Shown: positions 24,229-36,661 of the stretch, one piece after another
Position numbering within the stretch: position 1 is the stretch's first letter
Layout of the letters: each line of letters starts with the position of its first letter
From: Alnus glutinosa
Taxonomy: Eukaryota > Streptophyta > Magnoliopsida > Fagales > Betulaceae
Direction of reading: 5' to 3'
DNA length: 64,000 nt
NCBI RefSeq assembly: GCF_958979055.1
Contig: NC_084899.1
Location: forward strand, 2,616,501 to 2,680,500
Made by a program: the position numbers and the translations under genes
The notes under the pieces: model-generated
Seen by the model: the letters and a program-made list of their open reading frames with translations, nothing else
What the model was told of the DNA's origin: nothing
Databases searched by the model: none

Positions 24229-27200
24229 ATGGGCAACAAGATCGCGCGCACGACCCAAGTCTCGGCTTCCGAGTACTACCTCCACGACCTGCCGTCGTCG
24301 TACAACCTGGTCTTGAAGGAGGTCCTCGGGCGAGGCCGGTTCTTGAAGTCGATTCTCTGCAAGCACGACGAGGGACTGGTCCTCGTCAAGGTCTATTTCA
24401 AGCGCGGCGACTCCATCGATCTCAGGGAGTACGAGCGCCGTCTCTTCCAGATCAGAGAGATCTTCCGCCTCCTCGACAACCCTCACGTTTGGCCCTTCCA
24501 GGTCCAATTCTTATCGAATTCGTCGTCATTATCTTTTTTTTTTTTTTTTTGGGGGGGGGGGGGGGGGGGATTTTAACGCTGCGTTTGGCCGCCGAGTAAA
24601 TGCGAGAAAATATGAATGGAACTTCGGTTTTGAATTCAGATACACCTATGTGGCTTATTTTAATTGAGCTGAATTAGGTACTACAAATGTTCAAGTTCGA
24701 TGTTTCTATTTGGTTTCCGAGAAAATTGTAATGGAACTTGGGTGTTGAATTCTAATACACCTATGTGGCTTATTATAATTAGCTGAATTGGTTACCAAGA
24801 AAGTTGGGGAAGAGAGGAGGATAAAGATTGTTATTGCCGTGCTTTGTGTTGTGCTGAATTTGATGAAAAGAGAGGTCTGGAACTTACTTCAATTGAATTA
24901 GATAACCGTACTAGTTGTAATTTCAGGGGCGTTTTTGTTTTGGAGGTTGAATTGTGAAAACTTATATAGGCGTTTTATTTTCTTAGGTTTGTGTTTCGTT
25001 TTCAGGCACTTGAGTAGGGCGTTATTGTTTTGAAATACTGATATGGTGGTAGTGTTCTCTTGCAGTTCTGGCAAGAAACGGATAAAGCAGCTTATCTTTT
25101 GAGGCAATACTTCTTTAACAATCTTCACGATCGGTTGAGTACTCGGCCTTTCCTCAGTCCTGTGGAGAAGAAGTGGTTGGCTTTTCAGGTTTCTCTTTCT
25201 ATCATTCTAAAACCCTGAATTGTAAGTGTTTATTGGGAACGGTTTCTCTCAGCATTTTTATTTTCTGGTGGATGTGCAGTTACTTCTTGCCGTGAAACAG
25301 AGCCACGAGAAAGGAGTTTGCCATGGTGAGTTCTAATAGTTCAAGGAATCCACACGTGCCATGATGTTTTTGTGATCTTATGTTGGTTTTATTTCTGTTA
25401 ATTCTTGCATCTTTTCAGGTGATATTAAGTGTGAGAATGTGCTAGTCACATCTTGGAATTGGCTCTACCTTGCCGACTTTGCATCCTTCAAACCCACTTA
25501 CATTCCCTATGACGACCCTTCAGATTTCTCCTTTTTCTTTGACACTGGAGGAAGAAGACTCTGCTATCTTGCACCTGAGGTTGGTTCTTAGTTATTTCCT
25601 TTTTATACTTATTTCATGTCATTTCACTTATCAAAAAAAAAAAAAAAACTTATTTCATGTCATTTGGTTTCTTTGATCAAAATACTATATGCTGATTCTT
25701 TTCTTAAAAGTTATGAGTCATGTCCAGTCACTTGTAGTGAGCCATCATTTGTGTCAGTGGCATCTACTGCGGTTTTGCATCTTTGTATGACTTTATTGTT
25801 ATGTGTTTTTTTTTTCCCTAGTTGCTTGATAAAACTAAGGTGATTTTACTTGAAGTGGCAAGTGTTCCTTGAAGGAAGAAAGAAAAAAGAAAACTAAAGA
25901 GAAATTGTATTAGAACAACTCTCGCACAAGACTCAAAGTCCCAGCAGGAATCTTGTGTGGCTCAATCTGTGGAACTATCCAACCGGAACTCTACTAAGAA
26001 GTCTTCTACTTCTATCCAAAAGCCGAGTCCTATTGTGAAGTCCTAGTTCAACAGTGTCATAGCTAGATGAGATTTCAAGTGTTATAGTTCGAATGTATTT
26101 AGAGGTAGAGATCGGTTGCTAGACTAGAGTTAGTATTTATCTTAAACTTTGTAAAAAATCTCTATATATGATCAATGAATGCTCGGGTATAGAGCAAGGT
26201 TTTCAGATCTTATTATTCTTAAGCTCTATCATGGTATCAGAGCCATATCAAAGACACACGTCTTAATCTATGGCCAACTCTGATTCTGAATCTAGTGCCT
26301 CTGTTAGTTCGGTGGCTTCCACTGCCACTCAGCCTCACCCACCACATCCACAACCGTAGCCAGTTGTTTTTACCGTACCCAACATGAATCAGAATCTCCA
26401 TATCAAACTCTCCAAAGGAAACTTCATGGCTTGGAGAACCCAGATCCTTGCCCACATCAAAGTTCAGGATGCTTATGGATTTCTCGATGGCTCGTCTCAA
26501 CCTCCTCCTCAAACCATTCCGAATCCGTCTACTAATGCTGGAGCCCCTGCCACAATTGTCAACCCGGAATACCTCGCGTGGAGCCAAAGAGATCAGATGA
26601 TACTCAACATTCTTATCTCCACACTGACCGAACCATATGTGGTACATGCAATTGGTAGTGTCTCTTCCGCCGCTCTCTGGTCGACTCTTCTTTCCATGTT
26701 TGCATCTCAAGCCCGTGCTAGAGTTATGCAAATCTACTTTCAGCTTGCCACAGTGAAGAAGGGTAGCAGCTCAATTACAGAATACTTCCAAACTATCAAG
26801 ACTCTCAGTGACACTCTCGCTGCCACCGGACAACCTCTCAATGATTTTGAGAGCGTCTCCTTCCTTCACAAGGGTCCTGGGTTAACTAGGGTTGATCCCT
26901 TATCCATAGATGAACTCTTTGGCCACCTCCTGGCTCACGAGATGCGCCTGAAATAGCAGATATCTGCTTTTGATATTCCTCCATGTTAAATTACCACTTA
27001 TCCCAAAAGCTTAAACTTTTTGGAAGATGTAAATTTAATTATTTAATCAATACTTTAACACTCCTCCTCATGTGTAGGCTTAAACTCCCTTTTAATAGGT
27101 GAGGTTCAACACGTGAAATATTTAATTGAAATGGAGGTGAATGATTGAGACAAGATTCGAACTCATAACCTTTGGTTCTGATACCATGTTAAATTACCAT

Positions 27201-30200
27201 TTACCCAAATAGCTTAAGCTTATAGAAAGATGTAAATTTAATTATTTAATCAATACTTTAACACTCTCGGTCTTCTATACCTAGAGGCAGAGGTTACTGG
27301 GGAGGACGCCCCTTCAGCCGTGGATCCTTCCCAAACAATCGTGGCCGTGGCTCATATTTCTTCCCTGATGCTGCTTCTAGTTCCCGTCCTACCTGCCAGA
27401 TTTGTGGGAAACCCGGACACACTGCCTTTCGCTGCTACCACAGCCAGGATTCTTTTCCAGAACAACAACCTCCTACTCCTCCATAGGCCTACTATTCAAC
27501 TCCTACACTACCAGCAGAGGACGTTTGGCACCCGGACACAGGGGCTACACACTATGCCACCAACGAGCTCCAGCACCTCAACTTATCTCATGAGGATTAT
27601 CACGGCCAGGATCAGATCCGAGTAGGGGATGGAACAGGTTTGCCCATATCTCATGTTGATAGAACTTAGGAATAATAGGATCTGAAAACCTTGCTGTATA
27701 CCCGAGCATTCATTGATCATATATAGAGATTCTTTATAGAGTTTAAGATAAATACTAACTCTAGTCTAGCAACCGGTTTCTACCTCTAAATACATTCAAA
27801 CTATAACACTTGAAATCTCATCTAGCTATGACACGGTTGAACTAGGACTTTACAATAGGACTCGGCTTTTTGAAAGAAGAATTAATGAGATATAGAGAGT
27901 GAGAGAAACAATCAGGGTAGAATACTAGGTTGAGAAAGAGAGAAAACTGTTTATGAATTCCTCAATTATCATTTATTTTGAGATATTATCTTGTTTTCCC
28001 ACAATAAAGTCTTATTTATAGGCTTAATAAATCCCTATAACAGAAAACAATTCATCTAAAATGCCAACTGATATTGCATGATATTAGGATCCTTATTCCA
28101 TTTCTTAAAACATTGGAATTTCTAAAAACAACAAATTTTAGCAACTTAAATAAGAAACTATTTCAATCTAATGTAAACTTCCAAAAATAAGGACCAAAAA
28201 GAAAAAATAAAACCAAACCTAAAGACTGATATAACTCTGTAGGTCCCATTTGTTTTTGTATTAGATCGGGTCCAATTGCAAGATCAGGGTGCATTGCATG
28301 GCCTCAGCCTTTTGAATATGGGTTACATTTTGATTTCTTTGAAGTGGAACTAATAACACAATATGCCTAAGCAAAGACACGTGCACAAATTTTGTTAAAT
28401 TTAGTCAAATGGCAACATCAGCAAGTGCCATTAAACTGATTTTTTTTTTTTTTTTTTTCCCTCAATTTTCTTTTGTTTATTGGAGGCATACAGATGCTTC
28501 AATCCTTGATGAACATGTTCACGATTTCCAGGGATGTCACAATGGAGATGTAATTTAATTTATTTATTTTTGTGTTAATTGTTAAGGGAAACCTGAATAT
28601 GGTTTACAAATTTTTTTACCCGGGATCCTTTTTTTGTTTTTTGATAAGTAACTGGGGATCCTTGAACAACATTCTTAGTGTGTTTCCCTTGGTTTTTCTG
28701 GCTCATTATTTTTCAACTTTCTTAATTGTTGCTTTTTTTTTTCTTTTTTTTTTTTCTTCAGGAGATAACTCTCCTCTATTTGCCTTTTCATTTTCTTCGC
28801 GTTTGATAACAAGCTGTAACATGACCTTTAAAACCTACAAGCTTGTATAGCAAATTACCGCACAAACTTGTAGGTTCATAAAGGTCATGTGTTTGTCAGT
28901 ATCTATCTTGCTTGAAGCATGCTAGCTAATTTTGATTCCATAGCTCAATTCTTAGCCTAGCATAGGTAATTGTGTATGATAATCTTTATATATTGATTAA
29001 ATGACGGAGGAGGTGCTTTGCATGGTGTTCCGGGGATCTAGTCGAGGCGAAGCCGCGGATACCCCGGTTATCAACAAAATATATTGGGTAAATGATACTT
29101 CCCCCCCACAAGCTACTTTCTGTAATTCTGTATATTGCTTACCCCCACTCACTTTAACACAGTGCAACTTAGACCCTAATTTGGAGTTTCACTGTCAATT
29201 TGCCCCATCCATCAATATCAGCCGTTAAATTGGACAAGCATATAAAATGACAACATTACCGTTTTATATGAAAAAGTCCCTTCTCTCGTTAAAAGTAATT
29301 TAGTCATTTTACATGTTTTTTTGTCTAACTTAATGGTTGATATGGATGGAAGGGGCAAACTGAAATCAAAACTACTAAATAAGGTTTTAGTTGCACTGAG
29401 TTAAAATTTATGAGGTAAGTGATACAAGGGTGGTAATGTGTGTGGGAAAGTGTCATATACCATTATATATTTTTTCCTTATATGTTTGAGTTTTAGTTCT
29501 CCTGACTATGCTGTGCACAACGTTCTTGGCTTTTTATAAAATTCTGCTCGTGTTAGGACAATTAATTTCTGTTTGTTGGCTTGCATTTCTTTAATTGCCT
29601 ATAATAGAAGTCTGCCAAGGAAGTTTTTAACCGCTATTAGTGATATGCATATGCATTTGTCTCAGCAGTATCCAGTCATCAATTCTGAATAACATGACCA
29701 TATAATTGATTGTTTTCAATCTTGCTCAATTTTCAGAGATTTTATGAGCATGGAGGTGAGATGCAGGTTGCACAAGATGCAACTTTGAGGCCATCTATGG
29801 ATATCTTTGCCGTAGGGTGAGCATTATCTGCCTTCAGTATCTTTACCTTTGAAGTACTGTTTTAAATTTTCAGTTTTGACAGCAGAAGAAATGTTGAGAT
29901 AACAAATTTAAACATTTTTTTAATATATGTCAATGTCAATGTCGTTGAAAAAATTATGCATATCTGTGAATTTGCATAAGGAATTAATTTGTAGCAAAAC
30001 TATGCCTTAGTGAATTGTAGGATAAGATCATTTATTTATAAATATGCAAGTTAAAATGTCAAAGTTGATTGCAATCAATTATAACAATATATTCATGAGC
30101 CACCATTCATACGCATTTCATAATGAAAAACAACAATAATCTTTGGATAGTTTTTAACTATGTTGGCTGTGTAAAATTTCCTTATCCCTACTTAAAGATA

Positions 30201-33200
30201 AACTAAAACAAAATATTTAATTTTTGTGCAAGTTTGATTCACTTTCACTTTGTTAGGGGGAGGGACTGTTTCTCAGAAGTTGATTTCTTCAACAACACGG
30301 AGTGGGGGATTCGGATGACCATTTTCACATACTAATGAATTGAAATTGACATTTTTTTTTTTTGCATTAATGTGAAAAATGATGTATCCTAGTTTTTCAA
30401 ATTTTTAAATAAAAATGAAAAGGCCCTTCTCTCTCTCTCTCTCTCTCTCTTCTGAGCTGCACTCATAATATTACTATTTTAGGTGTGTAATAGCGGAGCT
30501 TTTCCTTGAGGGTCAGCCGCTATTTGAACTCTCCCAGCTTCTTGCCTACCGCAGAGGGCAATATGATCCTAGCCAACATCTTGAGAAGGTACTCTCTCTC
30601 TCTCTCCCTTTTTCTAATCCATACTCTTTAGTTTGGAGCCATATTTTTTGAATTAAATATTATCAAGTTGTCCATCTAGCCTCAGCCATAACTTTTTGGC
30701 CTTGCCTCCATTCTTATGCTGCCTTAGACTTGATCCATGTAACTACTCACTGGTTTATATGACTACTATTCATGGCTATGATTCTCTTTCTTTCTTCATT
30801 TTGACTTCCATTCAAGCTTAATGATTAGCCATTTGTTGCCAACTGGGTGCAGATCCCTGATTCTGGAATCCGCAAGATGATACTACATATGATTCAGTTG
30901 GAACCAGAGTCACGACTTTCTGCTGAAAGCTACCTGCAAGAATATGCAGTTGTTGTGTTTCCAAGCTATTTCTCACCATTTCTGCATAATTTCTACTGCT
31001 ACCTGAATCCTCGGCATTCTGATGTGAGGGTAATCAAACTGTGTTATATAATAATGTACAATCAATTTTAAGATCTCAACCACTTTTATTTATAACAACT
31101 AACATATGGTACATTGCTGTTCTGTAACCAATATATTTAGGTTGCATTGTGCCAAAGCGTTTTTCAAGAGATACTTAAGCAAATGATGAACAATAGGTCA
31201 TCTGAGGAGACAGGTACTGGACTTGCTACACCTGCTAAAAGAACTAGTGGTGAACTGTCGCAAGAGATGGTTGCAAAACAAAATGTCAGTTTGACAAAGG
31301 ACTCGTTGAGAAAGAGAGAGCAGACAGAGAGAGGCTTAATTCATGATCAGTTTGAACTTATCGGTGATCTCAATACACTTCTCAGGGATGTTAAACCGAA
31401 TAATCATTACCCTGATGCCAAGCCGAGGCTTGAAGATGCGCCCAATTCTGCATTTTCCCAAAATTTTAAAAGCTATGGGATACAATCTCCTGGTGATCTA
31501 CTTCAAACTATCTCCAATGCATTTAGGAGAAATGATCATCCCTTTCTGAAAAAGATTACAATGAATGATTTCAATACACTGATGTCCGAGTATGACAGCC
31601 AATCAGATACATTTGGCATGCCTTTTTTACCATTACCTGAAGATAGTATGAGATGTGAAGGTATGGTTCTGATCGCCTCTCTTCTTTGCTCTTGCATACG
31701 AAATGTCAAGTTGCCTCATTTGAGGAGGGCGGCTGTACTTTTGCTCAAGTCTTCTGCACTGTATATTGATGACGAAGATCGGTTGCAGCTAGTGCTTCCA
31801 TATGTTATCGCAATGCTTTCAGATCCAGCAGCAATTGTGCGGTGTGCTGCCTTGGAGACTTTGTGTGACATTCTGCCTTTAGTTCGAGATTTTCCTCCCA
31901 GTGATGCAAAAATTTTTCCAGTGTATATTCTTCCAATGCTTTCCATGCTTCCTGATGATCCAGAGGAAAGTGTGAGGATCTGTTATGCCAGCAATATCGC
32001 TAAGCTGGCACTAACTGCTTATGGATTCTTGATTCACTCAATAAGCATGAGTGAGGCGGGGGTCCTTGATGAATTGACTTTAGCACAGAAGCCGTTGGCA
32101 TCATCCAATGAGACATCTGAACGACTTCAAAGGATAAATAGTGATGCACAACTAGCACAGCTGAGGAAGTCCATTGCAGAGGTCGTTCAAGAGCTTGTTA
32201 TGGGTCCAAAGCAGACACCAAACATCAGGAGAGCACTTCTTCGGGACATTGGCAATCTATGCTACTTCTTTGGCCAGAGACAGAGTAATGACTTTCTGTT
32301 GCCCATCTTACCTGCTTTTCTAAATGATCGAGATGAGCAGCTAAGGGCAGTGTTTTATGGGCAAATTGTGTATGTATGCTTTTTTGTGGGCCAAAGAAGT
32401 GTGGAGGAATATCTTTTACCTTACATTGAGCAAGCTTTAAGTGATGCAACAGAGGCTGTAATTGTCAATGCTTTTGAATGCTTGGCCGTTTTATGTAGAA
32501 GGGGTTTCTTACGGAAGAGGATACTGCTTGAGATGATAGAGCGAGCATTTCCATTGTTATGTTATCCCAGTCAGTGGGTACGAAGGTCAGCTGTCACTTT
32601 CATTGCTGCTAGCAGTGAGAGCTTAGGTGCAGTCGATTCTTATGTTTTCCTTGCCCCATTTATACGGCCTTTCCTCCGCAGACAACCTGCATCTTTAGCT
32701 TCAGAGAAGGCTCTCCTTTTATGTTTAAACCCTCCATTCACTAGACAGGTATGTTATCAAGTCTTAGAAAATGCTAGGAGTTCAGATATGTTGGAGAGAC
32801 AGAGAAAGATATGGTACAATTCACCACCACATTCTAAACAATGGGAAAGCATGGATTTACTCAATAGAGGTTCAATTAAGAACTGGCCAGATAACCAACA
32901 AATTCCTGAAGCTCAAACACCTGTTGACAAGGCATTGCAACAGCCAGAGTTAACTGAATCTGATGATGGTGAGGCCAACTTGAGAGGTATGGGAAATTTT
33001 ATGCGTAATGCTGCTAGCACAGTTGATATTCGTGATCCCCTAAGCTCAGAAAAGCTAAAATTCTCAGGCTTTATGTCGCCACAGGTTAGTGGTGTGAGTA
33101 GTTTTATGTGCGATAAATCACCAGAAGGCATACCGTTGTACTCCTTTAGTTTGGACAGGCGGGCAGTTGGAATTCCTCCTGCCGCGTCTGATTCTCCATT

Positions 33201-36200
33201 ACAAGCAAATTCCCCAGGAATTGGTTCATCATCCATGCCTTGGATGGATCCTGTAAATAAATCATTTAGCTTGGCTAGTTCAGTTCCAGCACCTAAGCTT
33301 GTTTCAGGCTCATACAGCATCAGCAATGGTTCTAAACAGTTCCATAGAGTGGTGCATGAACCAGATGGCAACGACAATGATCAGATGGCCTATGCCAATA
33401 CCAAAGCTCAAGAGATTGGATCACCTGGCATGATGAAAGGCAGTTCTATTACTGTGGAAGATGCCTCCACTTCAACTGATCTAATAGGATTGCCAACTTT
33501 TGCACGGACATCATCAATTCCAGATTCAGTTTGGAGGCCACGAGGGGTGTTGGTTGCACACCTTCAGGAGCATCGCTCTGCAGTTAATGACATAGCCGTA
33601 ACAACTGACCATAGCTTTTTTGTGAGTGCATCTGATGATTCCACTGTCAAGGTTTGGGATTCGAGAAAGTTGGAAAAGGACATCTCATTTAGTTCGAGGC
33701 TAACTTATCACTTGGAGGGAAGCCGGGCACTGTGTGCTGCAATGCTTCGGGGTTCTGCTCAAGTTATTGTTGGAGCATGTGATGGCATGATACATATGTT
33801 TTCTGTTGATTACATTTCAAGAGGTCTTGGCAATGTTGTTGAGAAGTATTCAGGTATTGCTGATATAAAAAAGAAGGATATCAAGGAAGGTGCCATACTC
33901 AGCCTTCTTAACTACTCTGCTGATAGTTGTTTCAGTCAGATGGTAATGTTTAGCACCCAAAATTGTGGGATCCATCTGTGGGACACAAGAAAAAACTCCA
34001 GCTCGTGGACGCTAAAAGCAACTCCTGAGGAGGGCTACGTGTCTTCTTTGGTAACAGGTCCTTGTGGGAATTGGTTTGTGTCAGGATCTTCAAGGGGTGT
34101 GCTTACCCTTTGGGATCTGAGGTTCCTTGTACCTGTGAATTCATGGCACTATTCTCTTCCATGCCCGATAGAGAAGATGTGTCCTTTTATTCCTCCTTCA
34201 AATGCCTCTCTGCCTCCTACTGCAAGACCCCTTATTTACGTTGCCGCTGGTTGCAATGAAGTTTCTCTTTGGAATGCAGAAAATGGAAGCTGCCACCAGG
34301 TACATGGAGATTGTTTCTAATCATAGTTTATTGAAAAACAAACAAGTGTAATGCCATCATATGAGTTAGGAATGCCGATATTCTCCTGTAGGGGACAAGC
34401 TAGTAATCAAAGAACAAATATCCCCACCTCCCCTCCCTCCCCAAGGCCTCATACAAGGGTGGGCCAATAAGGAATAACCTATTCTTCCCTGCTCCCAAAA
34501 AGAAAAGTAAAGTTTCAAGTAAAGATCAAAAAATTTATTTAGTAATGACAGTATGTTTTTTTGGTAGAAGGCAAAGTTGAATGGGCAGAGAATAACAGTT
34601 CAACAGAAATTGATTGATAACATGCTGTGCTCTCTTTAGGATGCAGCCTGTATTGGATTGAAATTGTGAATTATCAGAACATTCTCCATCTTTTATTCAA
34701 TTGGTTCAAATAGTAGGCTAAAATTGTTTCCAATATAATCTAATTTTGCTACTCATCAGCAGCTCTGGACAAGACCCCCTGTACTCGTTAAATTTACTCC
34801 AGACACCATGTTGAAGTAACTTTTTTTTTTAAAATTATTTTTTGTAACTAATGGAAATTTATTAAAAAAGTGGAAGGGCGCAGCCCAAGTATGTAGGAAG
34901 TATGCAAGAGAAACACTTAACCAGAAAAAGAAAAAGGATCAAGAAAGTCAAGAAAACTAGAAATAGGAAGACAATCATAGACAGCTGTCCATTGGTAAAT
35001 AATTTTGAAGAAGGCCTTTTAACTCCACTTTCCGCGCACAGTCTTCAAAACTTCGACCATTTCTTTCTCTCCTGATACACCACATTAAACAAGCCGAGAT
35101 CATCTTCCACACTACTACACTTTTAAAACGATCAAATTGCCCTCTCCAACATGCAAAGAGATCCACCACTTGACAAGGCATAACCCACTTTAACCCAAAA
35201 AGACAGAAAATAGAATTCCATAAGACACTGACAATCTAGCAATGGAGTAAAAAGATCTACAGTTTCCCCACTCTTCTTGCACATGCAACACCAATCTACA
35301 ATTATGAGAGTAACTAATGAATAAACTAAAGGGGAAAAATGTTAATGAGGCCAAGAGATTGAGCATAGCATGTGCCACCTCCTTTACTTAATTATTATGT
35401 GAAGTTCTACTGTAGAAATATTGTAGTGGCAATGACAAAGTTGATTGTGTAATAACAAAACTGCCAAGAGCCTCTTGTCTTGGAGTGAGGAGGGTGCGTA
35501 TTCATGATTTCATTATATGGATTTGTGAGCTGGAGCACTTCAGAACTTCCTCTTGTATTATTGTTTTTATCAAATCTTTACCTTGTTAAATTCGTTTTGT
35601 CACATTATTCAACTTTTATTTTAGGTATTGCGAGTGGCAAACTATGATAGTGATGCTGAAATGTATGACGGGCCTTGGGCTTTGGCAAGACCATCGAGTA
35701 AGTCAAACTCTAAACCAGATCTGAGACGGAATGTCAATCCAAGGTACAGAGTTAATGAACTGAATGAACCTCCTTCCCGTCTTCTTGGTATCCGTTCACT
35801 GCTTCCCTTACCTGGGGGTGATTTGTTAACTGGTGGTACTGACTTGAAGATACGTCGCTGGGAGCATTACAGGTTTGGAACTAAATTTCAATCTTATTTG
35901 CTTGTTTTCATGAGAGTGCTGTGATCTAATTGTCTTTAGCTCTTGAATGTTTCAGTCCTGACCGAACTTATTGTATCTGTGGGCCAAACTTGAATGGAGT
36001 TGGGAATGATGATTTCTATGAGGCAAGATCTAGTTTTGGTGTGCAAGTTGTGCAGGTATGTTTTAGGTTTCTGTCAATCTTTAACTAAATATGAGATTCA
36101 AATAATTTGGTAGATTAAACTTTCCTTCATGGAATTTTTGCAAAAGATTGTGCTTTGCTTTTATTTCTTTCTTCTTTGTCAGAAGTTAGTCCAACTTTTT

Positions 36201-36661
36201 ATATGCATTTCCACCCTATAATTCTATTATCTTCCTACCTTCCTCGGTGATTGTTTTATGGCAATTGTACATTGACCCATGATCAGTTTTTGAAGATTTA
36301 ACTTTCAGTAATTAAGTGGAGCTTGTGAAGGTGTTTCTTGCTTCCGTTTCCTTAAATTATTTTTTGAATGAATACCATATCCTTAACTTGTTTATCTAGA
36401 AACTGATTTTTTTTCTTAATTTGCTGTTACTCGTGCAATTAGAATGTGGGATGCTAAACTTGGTGCTTGTATTCTGGCTCACAGGAGACAAGAAGACGAC
36501 CTTTAACTGCTAAGTTGACTGCAAAGGCAGTTCTTGCAGCTGCTGCCACTGATTCTGCTGGTTGCCATCGCGACTCCATTCTATCTCTGGCTTCTGTCAA
36601 GTTGAACCAGAGACTCTTAATATCGGGCAGTAGAGATGGGGCTATCAAGGTTTGGAAGTAA
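24229..36661 (+). CDS. VPS15: VPS15, regulatory subunit of class III PI3-kinase
   Basis: Eleven exons: 24229-24501, 25066-25188, 25280-25325, 25419-25579, 29737-29816, 30483-30588, 30853-31029, 31141-34299, 35625-35872, 35956-36055, 36485-36661; all GT-AG and in phase, 1549 aa. VPS15 anchors VPS34 on endosomal, vacuolar and autophagic membranes for PI3P synthesis. Seen here: MGNKIART, a myristoylation-type start at Gly2; kinase-like domain with GRGRF (34-38), lysine 54, HGD at 147-149 in place of HRD, and DFA at 167-169 in place of DFG, as in the family; APE at the end of the exon closing at 25579; HEAT-type repeats in the large exon; a low-complexity linker; and WD40 repeats from about residue 1130 to the end (closing DGAIKVWK). 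The start at 24229 is preferred over an upstream in-frame ATG at 24115 because Gly2 is conserved. Large introns carry transposons. Confidence 0.96.
24534..24569. repeat. T17-G19 homopolymer junction in VPS15 intron 1
   Basis: Seventeen T bases are followed directly by nineteen G bases, 32 bases after the exon 1 donor. The G run could form a G-quadruplex in DNA or in the sense-strand RNA. Homopolymers of this size are prone to sequencing error, so the lengths should be treated with care. Confidence 0.8.
26270..27655 (+). pseudogene. Copia gag-protease remnant
   Basis: The frame opens at 26270, meets a stop at 26357-26359, and continues as a long gag stretch (26384-26956) typical of plant Copia elements: the [13 protein letters not shown] region, then [13 protein letters not shown] 280-bp TRIM interrupts it. 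Beyond that come Gly/Arg-rich sequence, a CCHC zinc knuckle ([14 protein letters not shown], about 27393-27434), a stop at 27485, and a protease-like DTGATHYAT motif at about 27535. The rest of pol is missing. Described only as a relic. Confidence 0.85.
26984..27263 (-). mobile_element. SMART-sized TRIM nested in the Copia gag
   Basis: Two 77-bp direct repeats (26984-27060 and 27187-27263) are nearly identical and have TG...CA ends. On the minus strand the first LTR is followed directly by tggtatcagaacca (complement of 27173-27186), a methionine-tRNA primer site. The internal part is only 126 bp. The short direct flanks (ctcca / ctctc) are not a convincing duplication. It splits the gag frame, so it arrived after the Copia element. 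Confidence 0.85.
28820..28889. repeat. Inverted repeat hairpin in VPS15 intron 4
   Basis: Arm 28820-28846 (catgacctttaaaacctac...) pairs with 28862-28889 over about 25 of 28 positions, with a 15-base loop. It may be a tiny fold-back MITE or simply a palindrome; transcribed RNA from either strand would fold. Confidence 0.75.
29082..29466. mobile_element. Mutator-like MITE in VPS15 intron 4
   Basis: Ends are imperfect inverted repeats: attgggtaaatgatacttcc on the left and, on the complementary strand from the right, aatggtatatgacactttcc. Matching sub-terminal words include cactgtcaatttgcccc and its counterpart on the other side. No coding sequence. The target duplication falls in AT-rich DNA and is not clear. 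Confidence 0.6.
34815..35390 (-). mobile_element. 5'-truncated LINE fragment in VPS15 intron 8
   Basis: On the minus strand this encodes the degraded end of an L1-type ORF2: a CMCKKSGE zinc-finger-like phrase and then [16 protein letters not shown], closely like the end of the LINE at 37911-42303 (MWCVWRERNARCFEDC). A T-rich stretch at its left edge is the expected poly-A tail on the other strand. Several frame breaks. Confidence 0.8.

Larger units (their letters stand above)
25862..27875 (+). mobile_element. Broken Ty1/Copia retrotransposon with one LTR inverted
   Basis: A 370-bp LTR (about 25862-26231) ends ctatca and is followed at once by tggtatcagagcc (26232-26244), the initiator methionine-tRNA primer site. 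Next come gag remnants, a zinc knuckle and the start of a protease. At 27658-27875 lies about 215 bp of the same LTR (its 3' part) in reverse orientation. No integrase or reverse transcriptase remains. The element is dead. Confidence 0.85.
25580..29736. other. VPS15 intron 4, transposon-filled
   Basis: At 4157 bases this is the gene's longest intron, lying between the APE-containing exon and the next kinase exon. In order it holds a broken Copia element (25862-27875) with a nested small TRIM, LTR-like AT-rich sequence (about 27885-28250), a poly-T (28440-28458), a 28-bp-stem hairpin (28820-28889) and a Mutator-like MITE (about 29082-29466). Confidence 0.8.

Noticed and set aside
24058..24507. 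149-residue acidic frame on the minus strand opposite VPS15 exon 1
   Set aside because: It is the shadow of the conserved VPS15 N-terminus in GC-rich DNA; no splice or promoter support on the minus strand.
26237..26731. 164-residue minus-strand frame over the Copia gag
   Set aside because: Antisense shadow of gag; no recognisable domain.
32913..33377. 154-residue minus-strand frame inside the large VPS15 exon
   Set aside because: Antisense shadow of the VPS15 linker region.
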